DNA from: Alphaproteobacteria bacterium | GTDB taxonomy: Bacteria; Pseudomonadota; Alphaproteobacteria; Micropepsales; Micropepsaceae | Assembly: GCA_947473475.1 (NCBI GenBank) | Contig: CANJBZ010000002.1 | Span: 1-64,000, forward strand | Direction of reading: 5' to 3' | Length of the DNA: 64,000 nt | Part shown: piece after piece, positions 45,682 through 54,941 of the stretch | Layout: every line of letters begins with the position of its first letter | Position numbering within the stretch: position 1 is the first letter of the stretch | Made by a program: the position numbers and the translations under genes | Notes under the pieces: generated by a model | What the model saw: only the letters and a program-made list of their open reading frames with translations | Databases searched by the model: none | What the model was told of the DNA's origin: nothing

Positions 45682-46868
45682 CGATCAACCTCCCCGAACA
45701 CGATGTCGATAGAGCCAAGCACGGCCGATACGTCGGCCAGCATGTGCCCCTTGCACATGAAATCCATGGCCTGCAGATGCGCGAAAGACGGCGCCCGGAC
45801 CTTGCAGCGATAAGGTTTGTTCGAACCATCCGACACCAGATAGACGCCGAATTCACCCTTCGGCGCTTCCAGGGCGGCGTAGGCCTCACCGGCCGGCACC
45901 CGGAAACCTTCCGTATACAGCTTGAAGTGATGGATGAGCGCCTCCATGGAGGTCTTCATCTCGGCACGGCGCGGCGGCACGACCTTGCCGTCTTCCACCA
46001 TCACAGGCCCTTTGGGCATCTTCTCGATGCACTGCTTCATGATTTTATTAGCTTCGCGCATTTCTTCCATGCGCATCAGATAGCGATCATAATTGTCGCC
46101 GTTCTTGCCAATTGGAATTTTGAATTCGAGGTCGTTGTAGCACTCGTAAGGCTGCGCGCGGCGCAAATCCCAGGCGACGCCGGTCGAGCGCAGCATCACG
46201 CCGGACATGCCCCAGGCCAGCGCATCGGCGCGCGAGATCACGCCGATATCAACATTGCGCTGTTTGAAGATGCGGTTTTCGGTGAGCAGCCCTTCGATAT
46301 CGTCAAGGACCGGCGGAAACTCTTCGCAGAACTGATAGATGTCGTCGAGCAAGGCCTGCGGCAAATCCTGATGCACGCCGCCGAAACGGCAATAATTGGC
46401 GTGCATGCGCGAGCCCGAAGCGCGTTCGTAGAACACCATCAGCTTTTCGCGCTCTTCAAAGCCCCACAGCGGCGGCGTCAGAGCGCCGACATCCATCGCC
46501 TGCGTGGTGACGTTGAGCAAATGATTCAGCAGCCGCCCGATTTCGTCATACAGGACGCGGATATACTGCGCGCGCGGCGGAATCGTGAGGCCCAGCAGCT
46601 TTTCCGCCGCCATACAGAAGCCATGCTCCTGATTGATGGGCGCGACATAATCCAGACGGTCGAAATATGGAATCGCCTGCAGATAGGTCTTGTGCTCGAT
46701 CAGCTTTTCCGTACCGCGATGCAAAAGACCGATATGAGGATCGACTCGCCTAACGATCTCGCCATCAAGTTCAAGCACCAACCGCAGCACGCCATGCGCC
46801 GCAGGATGCTGGGGACCAAAATTGATGCTGAACGTGCGATCGTCAGCTTGTTCCGCAAGGGTGGTCAT
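45678..46868 (-). CDS. nuoD: NADH-quinone oxidoreductase subunit D
   Basis: NuoD is the 49-kDa-type subunit that lines the quinone site. The 396-residue product has [21 protein letters not shown] with the quinone-binding His, the conserved [12 protein letters not shown], and a C-terminal [11 protein letters not shown]. The length is that of separate NuoD, not the NuoCD fusion of enterobacteria. Its start lies outside the inverted-repeat cassette that separates it from nuoC. Confidence 0.97.
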   Translation of the reverse strand: MTTLAEQADDRTFSINFGPQHPAAHGVLRLVLELDGEIVRRVDPHIGLLHRGTEKLIEHKTYLQAIPYFDRLDYVAPINQEHGFCMAAEKLLGLTIPPRAQYIRVLYDEIGRLLNHLLNVTTQAMDVGALTPPLWGFEEREKLMVFYERASGSRMHANYCRFGGVHQDLPQALLDDIYQFCEEFPPVLDDIEGLLTENRIFKQRNVDIGVISRADALAWGMSGVMLRSTGVAWDLRRAQPYECYNDLEFKIPIGKNGDNYDRYLMRMEEMREANKIMKQCIEKMPKGPVMVEDGKVVPPRRAEMKTSMEALIHHFKLYTEGFRVPAGEAYAALEAPKGEFGVYLVSDGSNKPYRCKVRAPSFAHLQAMDFMCKGHMLADVSAVLGSIDIVFGEVDR

Positions 46869-46882
46869 TGGCCGACCGTGCC

Positions 46883-46915
46883 AAGTGAGTAGGGAGTGGT
46901 GAGTAGTGAGTAGTG
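46883..46915. repeat. Left inverted end of the four-helix-bundle cassette
   Basis: AAGTGAGTAGGGAGTGGTG followed by AGTAGTGAGTAGTG contains repeated AGTGAGT/AGTGGTG units. Its inverted partner lies at 47349-47367. Confidence 0.6.
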
Positions 46916-46929
46916 GTTCATTGGACTTT

Positions 46930-47289
46930 TCACGCTTTTTTCTCCAATGACCGAATTAGCGCACGCAACATCTTGCCTACTGTTTCGCATTGCTCCAGGC
47001 AGGCTGTAAGCTCCTCTCCGCTGGAGAGGCCGACGCGTTCCGCCAGCAACAAATGCGGTTCCAATTCCTTCAACGATCCTTGCGAAATACGCAGAAAGTG
47101 GATGAACGAGCGCGTGTGCTCGCGTCCGTAACCTTCCGCTATGTTGGCCGGAACGGACCCGGCCGAACGCCTCACCTGTGACGTCAAGCCGAACAGCTCG
47201 TCTCGGGGAAAGCGGCGCGTGAGAACGTAGCAAGCCTCGGCCAGCGTCATCGCGTCCTGCCAAACCCGCAGGTCCCGATATGACTGCAT
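46930..47289 (-). CDS. four-helix-bundle protein (23S rRNA IVP / S23 family)
   Basis: This 119-residue protein starts at [14 protein letters not shown]. It shows the family signature [17 protein letters not shown], then [22 protein letters not shown] and [17 protein letters not shown]. The family forms pentameric four-helix bundles and was first found inside 23S rRNA intervening sequences, but occurs elsewhere; its function is unsettled. Here it interrupts the operon between nuoC and nuoD and is flanked by inverted AGTGAGT-rich ends, suggesting it arrived as a cassette. Confidence 0.9.
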   Translation of the reverse strand: MQSYRDLRVWQDAMTLAEACYVLTRRFPRDELFGLTSQVRRSAGSVPANIAEGYGREHTRSFIHFLRISQGSLKELEPHLLLAERVGLSSGEELTACLEQCETVGKMLRALIRSLEKKA

Positions 47290-47348
47290 TGCCTGTCCGT
47301 CCAAGTTTTATCTCTATCAACAACAGACCATAGCCTCAATTATCACCG

Positions 47349-47367
47349 CACCACTCACCACTCACTT
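47349..47367. repeat. Right inverted end of the four-helix-bundle cassette
   Basis: CACCACTCACCACTCACTT is the near-reverse-complement of the left end. On the minus strand it reads AAGTGAGTGGTGAGTGGTG and begins inside the last codon and stop of nuoC. Confidence 0.6.
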
Positions 47368-47958
47368 CTTCGACACGTCTCCGGCGCGGATTGCAGCGGC
47401 AGCGCCTTCCCAGGGCGAGAGGAAATCGAATTCGCGGAATTCCTGGATCAGGCGCACGGGCTCGTAGATCACCCGCTTCTGCTCGTCATCCCAGCGCACT
47501 TCGACATAGCCGGTGAGCGGAAAGTCCTTGCGAAGCGGATAACCGGAAAACCCGTAATCGGTGAGGATGCGCCGCAGATCGGGATGATCCGAGAACAGTA
47601 TCCCGAACATGTCGAATGCTTCGCGCTCGAACCAATCGGCGGAAACATGCACCGAAATAATCGAAGGCACAGGCGTAATATCGTCTGCCTCAAGCTTCAC
47701 GCGAATGCGCCGGTTCTTGCTGATCGAGAGGAAGTGGTAGACGACATCGAACCGGCGCGCGCGATTGGGATAATCGACGCCGCAGATGTCGATCATGATC
47801 GTGAATTCACATTCCGGATCGTCGCGCAGCCAGGTCGTGAATGGCACGATGTTGCCGGCATCCACCACCATGGTCAGTTCGCCGAATGCCAGTGTTGCAA
47901 CGGCGCCGGGATGTGCCGCTTTGATGTAGTCCGCCAATTGTTCGAGCGTTTCAGCCAT
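47362..47958 (-). CDS. nuoC: NADH-quinone oxidoreductase subunit C
   Basis: NuoC is the 30-kDa-type subunit of the Q module. The 198-residue product starts at [10 protein letters not shown] (ATG 47958). It carries the family motif [48 protein letters not shown]. The last residues (DVSKK) and the TGA are encoded in the end repeat of the cassette that follows, so the original C-terminus may have been altered there. Confidence 0.96.
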   Translation of the reverse strand: MAETLEQLADYIKAAHPGAVATLAFGELTMVVDAGNIVPFTTWLRDDPECEFTIMIDICGVDYPNRARRFDVVYHFLSISKNRRIRVKLEADDITPVPSIISVHVSADWFEREAFDMFGILFSDHPDLRRILTDYGFSGYPLRKDFPLTGYVEVRWDDEQKRVIYEPVRLIQEFREFDFLSPWEGAAAAIRAGDVSKK

Positions 47959-47959
47959 A

Positions 47960-48532
47960 TCAGCGCTCGATCGTTCCGGTGCGGCGGATTTTCCGCTGCA
48001 ACAGCATGATGCCGTAGACCAGCGCCTCGGCGGTCGGCGGACAGCCCGGCACGTAGACGTCGACCGGCACGATGCGGTCGCAGCCGCGCACCACGGCATA
48101 GGAATAATGGTAATAGCCGCCGCCATTGGCGCAGCTTCCCATCGAGATCACGTAACGTGGCTCCGGCATCTGGTCGTAGACCTTGCGCAGCGCCGGGGCC
48201 ATTTTGTTGGTCAGCGTGCCGGCGACGATCATGACATCGGACTGCCGCGGGGAGGCGCGCGGCGCGAAGCCGAATCGCTCCACGTCATAGCGCGGCATGG
48301 AAGCCTGCATCATTTCCACGGCGCAGCAGGCCAGCCCGAACGTCATCCACATCAGCGAGCCGGTGCGCGCCCAGGTAACCAGCGAATCGGCGCTGGCGAC
48401 GATGAATCCTTTGTCCTTCAACTCCTCGCCCATCGCGGCAAAATAGGGGTCGTTGTCGGGAATGCGGGCGCCACCTTCAACGGCGGCACGCCCGGCCAAG
48501 CCGTATGGCGTATTCGGCAGGATCACTCCCAT
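47960..48532 (-). CDS. nuoB: NADH-quinone oxidoreductase subunit B
   Basis: NuoB carries cluster N2, which reduces quinone. With start ATG 48532 ([10 protein letters not shown]) the product is 190 residues; an ATG at 48553 is also possible. N2 ligands are visible: C69-C70 (LACCAVEMM), C134 (GSCANGGG) and C164 ([11 protein letters not shown]). It overlaps the end of nuoA and lies one base before nuoC. Confidence 0.97.
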   Translation of the reverse strand: MGVILPNTPYGLAGRAAVEGGARIPDNDPYFAAMGEELKDKGFIVASADSLVTWARTGSLMWMTFGLACCAVEMMQASMPRYDVERFGFAPRASPRQSDVMIVAGTLTNKMAPALRKVYDQMPEPRYVISMGSCANGGGYYHYSYAVVRGCDRIVPVDVYVPGCPPTAEALVYGIMLLQRKIRRTGTIER

Positions 48533-48888
48533 TCGAGCGCTCCCTTCTTCCATTCGTAGATAAATCCGACGGTCAGAACCGCCAAAAAGGTCACCATGGA
48601 AAGGAAGCCAAAGATGCCCGTCGATTTCAGCGAGATGGCCCAGGGGAACAAAAACGCAACCTCAAGGTCAAAAATGATGAACAGGATCGACACCAAATAA
48701 AAGCGCACATCGAATTTCATGCGGGCGTCGTCGAAGGGGGGGAAGCCGCACTCGTAGGCCGATACCTTTTCAGGGTCCGGTTTGCTCGGCGCGATCACCA
48801 GGGGAATAACCGCCAGAGCCGTGCTGAGCACCGCGGCAAGCCCGATGAAAAGCAGAATCGGCAGATATTCCAGAAGGAAACCATCCAT
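48523..48888 (-). CDS. nuoA: NADH-quinone oxidoreductase subunit A
   Basis: NuoA is a three-helix membrane subunit near the quinone site. The 121-residue product starts at [10 protein letters not shown] (ATG 48888). It has the loop motif [43 protein letters not shown]. As first gene of the operon it is preceded by about 250 bases, which hold a possible weak terminator of tRNA-Asp and the likely operon promoter, which I could not pinpoint. Confidence 0.96.
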   Translation of the reverse strand: MDGFLLEYLPILLFIGLAAVLSTALAVIPLVIAPSKPDPEKVSAYECGFPPFDDARMKFDVRFYLVSILFIIFDLEVAFLFPWAISLKSTGIFGFLSMVTFLAVLTVGFIYEWKKGALEWE

Positions 48889-49033
48889 GAACCTACTCGC
48901 ATCTCGTGACCGGGCCGAACGCATCGAACCGATACGTGAGGCGGGAAACTGCGTCGGGCCGATTTCGCAGGTGCAGTAATAGTGAGGCGGCGACCCGGTT
49001 GCAACGCGCGGGTTAGAGCAAGATTCGGCAGCA

Positions 49034-49054
49034 AAAGAAAGGCTTTTTCGCCTT
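49034..49054 (-). terminator. Weak terminator-like hairpin after tRNA-Asp
   Basis: On the minus strand AAGGC-GAAAAA-GCCTT is followed by TCTTTT. The stem is short, so this is tentative. Confidence 0.35.
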
Positions 49055-49142
49055 CTCTCGGGGCTCAAGTCACAGGCTGGAAAGGCCGCGTGGCCATGAA
49101 AGGCCGAGCTTCGACAAACAGTCCTCGCCTCTTGGCGAAGAC

Positions 49143-49219
49143 TGGCGGGAGCGACGGGGCTCGAACCCGCGACCTACGGCGTGACAGGCCGTCACTCTAA
49201 CCAACTGAGCTACGCCCCC
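49143..49219 (-). tRNA. tRNA-Asp (anticodon GTC)
   Basis: On the minus strand the acceptor arm is GGGGGCG with CGCTCCC, the anticodon loop is CTGTCAC and the T arm contains GGTTCGAGCCC. CCA is encoded. The length is 77 nt with CCA. Confidence 0.97.
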
Positions 49220-49254
49220 GCAGGCGTCAGAAACATAACGCGAAGAACGGCGGG

Positions 49255-49282
49255 GTGTAAGCATGTGGGCCTGCAGTGTCAA
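49255..49282 (-). promoter_or_regulatory. Probable promoter of tRNA-Asp
   Basis: A perfect TTGACA (49277-49282) is followed after 16 bases by TTACAC (49255-49260), about 36 bases before the tRNA. Confidence 0.55.
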
Positions 49283-49296
49283 GGCCGTGATTATGG

Positions 49297-51075
49297 TTAG
49301 GAATCTGGAACCGTGAAAGCAGCGGGGCCTAACCCCAACCGGCTGCGCTCCCACATCGAAATATAGGCGTTTTCCAGGTTGGCGGTGTACCGAACTGTGT
49401 CAAAAAGGGCCGACGTTCGGGCCGCGATCACCTTGGCCTTGAGGGTGCCAAGCCGATTTGGATCGCACGCCAATTGCAAAGCCCGGCTTTCGTATTCCGC
49501 CAGGGAATCGGCAATTAGCTCGGACAAGCCGCCCGCTTGCAGCAAACTGGCCGCCACCCGGCCTGCAAATGTGCCTCCCCGGCAGGTCAGAACCGGCAAA
49601 CCGGCCCATAACGAATCGCTGGCCGTTGCATGGGCGTTGTACGGGACCGTATCCAGAAAAAGGTCCGCCAGCGCCAGCCTGGCAAGGTGCTCGGCCGGAG
49701 ATTGCCGCCGTCCCGCGAAGACGATTCGGCTCCGGGGCACCCCCTGCCCCTCCGCCTCGCGAAGCAGGTTGCATTGCGCCGCCGCGTCGATTTGCCCGAG
49801 CCACAACACGCTGCCGGGCGTAGCGGAAAGCAGCCGCATCCAGATGGCAAATATTTCGGGCGTGATCTTGTAAGGCGCGTTGAAGCAGCAAAACACGAAC
49901 GCGCCTTGCGGCAGGCCTTCTTCCGCGCGGGTGACCGCCTGGGCGCTTATGGCACGGGCCCCGTCCGCAGGCATGAAGGCGCCGGGAAGCGTTGCGGCCT
50001 TTTCGGCATAGTGACGATGCTTATCGTCCGGCAGCACTACCCCATCCGCGATTATATAGTCCCAGCATCCGGACCCCATCGTCCCCGGAAAACCCAGATA
50101 ATTCACCTGCACAGGCGCGGGCCGGAGCGCCAGAATCGCCGGCCGCGCCCCTTCCGTGAAACCCATAAGGTCCACGGCGATGTCCGTTTCTATTTCGTGG
50201 ATCGCGCTTGCAATGTCGAAATCGCTGCGCCCTCGCACATCGATAAAGCGATCGAATGCGCCAGTGAGCCTCGTTCGCATTTCGCTGGCGTCATCCGGAC
50301 CAAACGAAATCGCCACCGTCTCAAAGTTTTGGCGGTCATGGTGCTCAAACACACCGGCCATGAGGTTCGCGACCGCGTGGGAATGAAAATCGCCAGATAG
50401 ATAGGCAAGGCGAATTTTCTCATGCCGGTACATCTCGCCGCGCCACAGCGGCGAGACTCTTGGCACTTGATCAGCAACCCAAATTTGGGCGCAGCGCAGT
50501 TCTTCCGGCGGCGAAAGTCCCAGTGCCCTTGCTTGAAACGGCGCGATGACGCGTTTCCCCGCAGCTACCGCGGCAGCGATCGCACTTTTTTCAACCGCAA
50601 AATCGCGCCAATCGCAGCTCTGCAATTTCGCGAACAAGCGATTGCCGCGGACGAACGGGTATTCGGGATCGAGCGCAAGCAGCCGCTCACAATCTCCGGC
50701 CGCTTCCTCAAACTGGCGCAACCGGAACAGCAGCCCAATACGATTCAGCAACGCTTCCTTCAACACCGGGTTGATGTCGAGCGCGCGATTCAGACATGCA
50801 AGCGCATCCATGTAGCGGCCAAGCTGCTGCAAGGCGTAGCTTCTCAAAAAGAACGCTTCCTGCGAACGTGGATTGGCTCTTGCGGCTTCGCCGGTGAAAA
50901 ACTGCGCCTCTTCAAAACGGCCCTGCTCACCATGCAGCATGCCAAGGAAAAACAGCGCCTGGAAATTGTTCGGAGCGGTCCGTAGCACCTGCGCGTAAAG
51001 CTCTGCCGCGCGCGCCTGCTCGCCGCTTTGATGCAGCCGCATGGCCTGCTGGAGCAAGGCGCTTTCCGTATCCAC
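49297..51075 (-). CDS. TPR-GT41 (SPINDLY/OGT-like) glycosyltransferase, copy 1 (last of the array)
   Basis: This 592-residue protein has about four TPR units (residues 5-150), a CDWRDF linker (154-159) and a C-terminal GT41 domain from about 218. Family motifs: DF-HS-H233 (the catalytic-site His region), GFTEGARPAI and RPAPVQVNYLGFPGTMG, the Lys of APYKITPEIF, and NAHATASDSLW. The last carries HAT where the family has HTT, a change in the UDP-binding loop. GT41 enzymes attach GlcNAc or related sugars to Ser/Thr of proteins; bacterial substrates include flagellins, but no flagellin is nearby. It starts 3 bases after the stop of copy 2. It is the shortest member of the array. Confidence 0.88.
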   Translation of the reverse strand: MDTESALLQQAMRLHQSGEQARAAELYAQVLRTAPNNFQALFFLGMLHGEQGRFEEAQFFTGEAARANPRSQEAFFLRSYALQQLGRYMDALACLNRALDINPVLKEALLNRIGLLFRLRQFEEAAGDCERLLALDPEYPFVRGNRLFAKLQSCDWRDFAVEKSAIAAAVAAGKRVIAPFQARALGLSPPEELRCAQIWVADQVPRVSPLWRGEMYRHEKIRLAYLSGDFHSHAVANLMAGVFEHHDRQNFETVAISFGPDDASEMRTRLTGAFDRFIDVRGRSDFDIASAIHEIETDIAVDLMGFTEGARPAILALRPAPVQVNYLGFPGTMGSGCWDYIIADGVVLPDDKHRHYAEKAATLPGAFMPADGARAISAQAVTRAEEGLPQGAFVFCCFNAPYKITPEIFAIWMRLLSATPGSVLWLGQIDAAAQCNLLREAEGQGVPRSRIVFAGRRQSPAEHLARLALADLFLDTVPYNAHATASDSLWAGLPVLTCRGGTFAGRVAASLLQAGGLSELIADSLAEYESRALQLACDPNRLGTLKAKVIAARTSALFDTVRYTANLENAYISMWERSRLGLGPAAFTVPDS

Positions 51076-51078
51076 AGA

Positions 51079-52959
51079 TCAATCCGTGGACGGAATAGCA
51101 ATGCCGGCCGGCGCCAACCCCTGCCGGTACCGGTCATGCATTGCAGAAAACGCGGATTCCAGAGTCCGCGTGAAGCGCGCCGTATCGAAAAGTGGCGCCG
51201 CATACCGGTCTCGCACGAGCACCGCCTTCAACGCTGCGAGCTTCTGAGGATCGCGCGCCAACACCAGAGCTGCATTTTCATAAGCCTCCAACGAAGGTGT
51301 AACCAACTCGGATAAACCAACCGCGTGCAGAAGACTCGCGGCCACACGCCCGGCAAATGCCTTCCCGCAAACCGTCAGCACAGGAAGCCCCATCCAAAGC
51401 GCGTCGCTCGCCGTCGTATGTGCCGTACACGGCAGGGTGTCGAGAAACAGGTCCGCCAAAGCGTGGCGGGCCAGGTGATCCTCAAACCGCATGCGGGGCG
51501 CGAACACCAAACGGGTTGCGGATATGCCACGCGCTTCCGCTTCGCGTTTGAGATTGATGACCGCTGCCGCATTGTCTTCCAGCAGCCACAGCACGCTGTT
51601 CTCAACGTCGTGCAGCAGGCGCATCCAGACGTCGAACATCTGCGGCGTGATTTTGTAGCTGTTGTTGAAGCTGGCGAACACAAACCCCTGCTCGGGTAAC
51701 CCGGCCTGCGCCTGTGTCAGCGTGCATGGCGGCACGGCGCGCCTATCGTCGTTTGCCTGATAGCAATCGGGCAAATACGCGATCATCTCCGTGTAGTATG
51801 CATGATGATCCGAAGGGATAACGGTGGCATCGGAAAGAATGTAGTCCATATAGGGAGCACCCATGGTGCCGGGATGCGCCAAATAATTCACCTGCACCGG
51901 GGCGGGTCTGTGCGCAAAAATTCCCGGACGGCAACCGTCGGTGAAGCCCTTCATATCCACAGCAATATCGATTTCCATCCGCCGCATCAGAACGGCAGCT
52001 TCCAAATCGCTTTTTGCGGTCACATCGATGAACCGGTCAGCACTTCTGACAAGACGTTGCCGCATTTCGCTCTTGTCGTTCGGGCTGAAGGAAATCACGT
52101 TGATCTCGAACCGGCTGCGGTCGTGTTGTTCCAACACCCCGGCGATCAGGAACGCTGTGGCATGCCCATGAAAATCGGCCGAGACATAGGCCAGCCGGAT
52201 TTTCTCATGGCGATAACTCTCGCCCCGCCAGAGAGGCGAAGGCGACGGCGGACAGCGGTCTGTGACCCAATGCCGGGCGCAGGCAAGTTGAGCAGCAGGA
52301 TCGTCGAGGATCAGCGTGCTGCCATGCGGCGAAATCGCGGCGCGTCCGGCCGCAAGCGCCGTATGAATGCCCGCTTGATCCGCATCCCAGTGCCGCCAAT
52401 CGCAAGCATAAGCTCGTGCGAGCGCAACGTTGCCGGGCGCGTTTGGAAAGTCTGGGGCAACCGCGACAAGGTTTGCATAGCCGGAAGCAGCGTCCTGATA
52501 ACGCTTCAACTCAAACAGAGCAGTGGCGCGGTTGGACATTGCCTCAGCATCCCGCGGCAACAGGGCCAACGCACGGTCGAAGCTTACAACCGCTTCGGCT
52601 TGACGCTTGGCGCCCATTAGAGCCACGCCGCGGTTGATGAGCGCCTCCGCATAGTCGGGCTTCAGCGCAATTGCGCGGTCGAAGGCCGCAACAGCCTCCC
52701 CATACCGGTTCAGCGGCTGCAACGCACAGCCGAGATTATAGAACGCGTCCGGCGCGTGCGGGTTGATCCTTACCGCTTCGGAAATCAGCCGGACGGCTTC
52801 GGGAAAGCGTCCCAGCTGAAAATGCACAAAGCCGAACAGATATAACGCCTGGAAATTTCGCGGATTCGTTTGCAGGACCGAAGCATAAAGGCGCGCGGCT
52901 TCGGCCAAATTGCCGGATTGGTGAACACGAACTGCCTGCGCCAATATCGCCTCGTTCAC
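51079..52959 (-). CDS. TPR-GT41 (SPINDLY/OGT-like) glycosyltransferase, copy 2
   Basis: This 626-residue paralog has about five TPR units (residues 1-170), the CDWRHWDAD linker and a GT41 domain from about 251. It shows DF-HG-H266, GFTDGCRPGIFAHRPAPVQVNYLAHPGTMG, the Lys in NNSYKITPQMFDVW and an intact AHTTASDALW. It differs from the others by AHPGTMG instead of GF/GYPGTMG in the donor-site loop. It overlaps the next gene upstream (copy 3) by four bases (ATGA). Confidence 0.9.
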   Translation of the reverse strand: MNEAILAQAVRVHQSGNLAEAARLYASVLQTNPRNFQALYLFGFVHFQLGRFPEAVRLISEAVRINPHAPDAFYNLGCALQPLNRYGEAVAAFDRAIALKPDYAEALINRGVALMGAKRQAEAVVSFDRALALLPRDAEAMSNRATALFELKRYQDAASGYANLVAVAPDFPNAPGNVALARAYACDWRHWDADQAGIHTALAAGRAAISPHGSTLILDDPAAQLACARHWVTDRCPPSPSPLWRGESYRHEKIRLAYVSADFHGHATAFLIAGVLEQHDRSRFEINVISFSPNDKSEMRQRLVRSADRFIDVTAKSDLEAAVLMRRMEIDIAVDMKGFTDGCRPGIFAHRPAPVQVNYLAHPGTMGAPYMDYILSDATVIPSDHHAYYTEMIAYLPDCYQANDDRRAVPPCTLTQAQAGLPEQGFVFASFNNSYKITPQMFDVWMRLLHDVENSVLWLLEDNAAAVINLKREAEARGISATRLVFAPRMRFEDHLARHALADLFLDTLPCTAHTTASDALWMGLPVLTVCGKAFAGRVAASLLHAVGLSELVTPSLEAYENAALVLARDPQKLAALKAVLVRDRYAAPLFDTARFTRTLESAFSAMHDRYRQGLAPAGIAIPSTD

Positions 52960-54941
52960 GACGCGGTCTCCGCGACGTCGAAGCTGCGCGGCCGCTCACC
53001 GCGTGACGCAAGCGCGGTCATCTCCGTGAAGGCGCGTTCGAGATTGCGCGTATAGCGTTCTGTGTCAAACAACGCTTGCGTCTTCTTATTCTGCGCCAGT
53101 TTTGCACGGATAGCAGTCAGCCACGGTGGGTCTTGCGCCAACGCAATGGCAAGAGCCTCATACTCGCTGATAGTCGCCGTCACGAGTTCTTCCAGACCGA
53201 TCGCCCTCAGCTGGCTTGCTGCGACGCGGCCGGCAAACGTTTCCCCTCGGCAGGTGACCACCGGAACGCCTGCCCAAAGCGCGTCGGCGGCATTGGTGTG
53301 CGCGTTGCAGGGCAACGTGTCGAGAAGCATATCGGCCAGCGAAAGCCGCCCTATATGATCGGCCTGCGACTTCACATAAGGCGCAAAGAGGATACGCTCC
53401 GGCAAGATACAGCGCGCTTTCGCCTCTTGGTGCAAATTGCCTTGCGCGAACTCCGTCAGTTGCGGCAGCCACAAAACGCTTCGCGGAACCGCTGCGAGAA
53501 TGCGCATCCAGGATGCGAATATTTCCGGTCCGTACTTCAGCCCGTTGTTGAAAGCACAAAATACGATCCCGCTGTCCGGAAGCCCCGCCTCGCTCCGCGC
53601 CGGGACACGGCCTGCGATAGGATGCTTATTGTCCGTCGGGAAATAGGTGTCGGGCAGAAACGCGATGCGCTCGCTGTAATGCCGCTCATCTTCAGGCGGA
53701 ATCACACAACGGTCCGCAATGATGTAATCCATGAAAGGGCATCCCATCGTGCCGGGATAGCCGAGGAAATTCACCTGAACCGGCGCCGGACGGCACGAGA
53801 AAATTCCGGCCCGGCAATCCGCTGTCGGCCCCATCAGGTCGACGGCAATATCGACTTCCATAGTGCGTAAAAGCGTCGCCACATCCAAGTCGCTTTTCGT
53901 GCGTGCATCCACGAAACGATCGAACGAGCCGGCCACGCGCCGGCGGATACCGCTCTTATCGTCATGACCGAACGACACACCAATGGTTTCAAACCGGGCT
54001 TTATCGTGGTGCTCGAAGACGCCGGCCATGAGATAGCCTACCGGATGCTGCCGGAAATCCCCGGAAACATAGGCGACTCGAATCCGCGCGTGCCGGTAAC
54101 GTTCGCCGCGCCACAAAGGCGGAGGCGGAGGCGCATAACGGCGCATCCACATTTCCGCGCACAGACGCTGATCGGCAGGTGAATGGCTCACCATCACATT
54201 GCCGAAGGGCACGATGACCGGCTTGCCCTCCCCCAAGGATTGCTTCACGGCCTCCCGGTCAGCATCGATCTCCCGCCAATTGCACCCTGAGAGCTTGGCG
54301 AAAATCAAATATCCGCGTGCGAAGGGAATATCGGGGTCGAATTCGAACGCCTTTTCATGGTCACGCGCCGCGGCTTGGAAGTCTTTCAACTCCGTGTGCG
54401 CCAGACCGCGGTTGTGCCACGATTGCGCGCTCTGCGGAGCAAGCTCGATAGCTTTGCTCAGCGAGGCGATGGCTTCATGCAGCCGCCGCAACTCGCAAAG
54501 CGATACACCGCGATTGTGCCACGCTTCCCCGGAATCCGGATTGGCGGCAAGAAACGCATCATACGCTTCAACCGCCTCGACATAACGCCGGACCATACGC
54601 AAAGCGTTGGCCCGCCCGAGCAAAGCGTCTCTAAACGCACCACCGAACGACAGAGCGCTCTCGAAACTGGCAAGTGCCTGCCCTGCCCGGTGGAGGGCAA
54701 GCAGCGCCATGCCCAACCCCGAGAGAGCCTGTACGGACTGTGGATTCAACCGCACCGCCTCACCGAACAGACGCCGCGAATCCTCAAACGCCCGTTGCTC
54801 GTAATGAAGTCTGCCTAGCGCATTCAATGCGTCGACATTGCGCGGATCAGCACGCAGGGCGCCGGCGTACAGCCGCGCGGCCTCGTTCCAATGGCCGAGC
54901 TCGTGGGCGCGGCGCGCGCTCTCGAGCAATCCATCGCTCAT
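52956..54941 (-). CDS. TPR-GT41 (SPINDLY/OGT-like) glycosyltransferase, copy 3
   Basis: This 661-residue paralog has about six TPR units (residues 1-205), the CNWREID linker (220-226) and a GT41 domain from about 284. It keeps DF-RQ-H299 and RPAPVQVNFLGYPGTMG. It is the most diverged at the catalytic core: NNGLKYGPEIF replaces NNNYKITPEIF, and NAHTNAADALW replaces the HTT motif. The active-site Lys remains. It may have a different donor or reduced activity. ATGA overlaps tie it to copies 2 and 4. Confidence 0.88.
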   Translation of the reverse strand: MSDGLLESARRAHELGHWNEAARLYAGALRADPRNVDALNALGRLHYEQRAFEDSRRLFGEAVRLNPQSVQALSGLGMALLALHRAGQALASFESALSFGGAFRDALLGRANALRMVRRYVEAVEAYDAFLAANPDSGEAWHNRGVSLCELRRLHEAIASLSKAIELAPQSAQSWHNRGLAHTELKDFQAAARDHEKAFEFDPDIPFARGYLIFAKLSGCNWREIDADREAVKQSLGEGKPVIVPFGNVMVSHSPADQRLCAEMWMRRYAPPPPPLWRGERYRHARIRVAYVSGDFRQHPVGYLMAGVFEHHDKARFETIGVSFGHDDKSGIRRRVAGSFDRFVDARTKSDLDVATLLRTMEVDIAVDLMGPTADCRAGIFSCRPAPVQVNFLGYPGTMGCPFMDYIIADRCVIPPEDERHYSERIAFLPDTYFPTDNKHPIAGRVPARSEAGLPDSGIVFCAFNNGLKYGPEIFASWMRILAAVPRSVLWLPQLTEFAQGNLHQEAKARCILPERILFAPYVKSQADHIGRLSLADMLLDTLPCNAHTNAADALWAGVPVVTCRGETFAGRVAASQLRAIGLEELVTATISEYEALAIALAQDPPWLTAIRAKLAQNKKTQALFDTERYTRNLERAFTEMTALASRGERPRSFDVAETAS

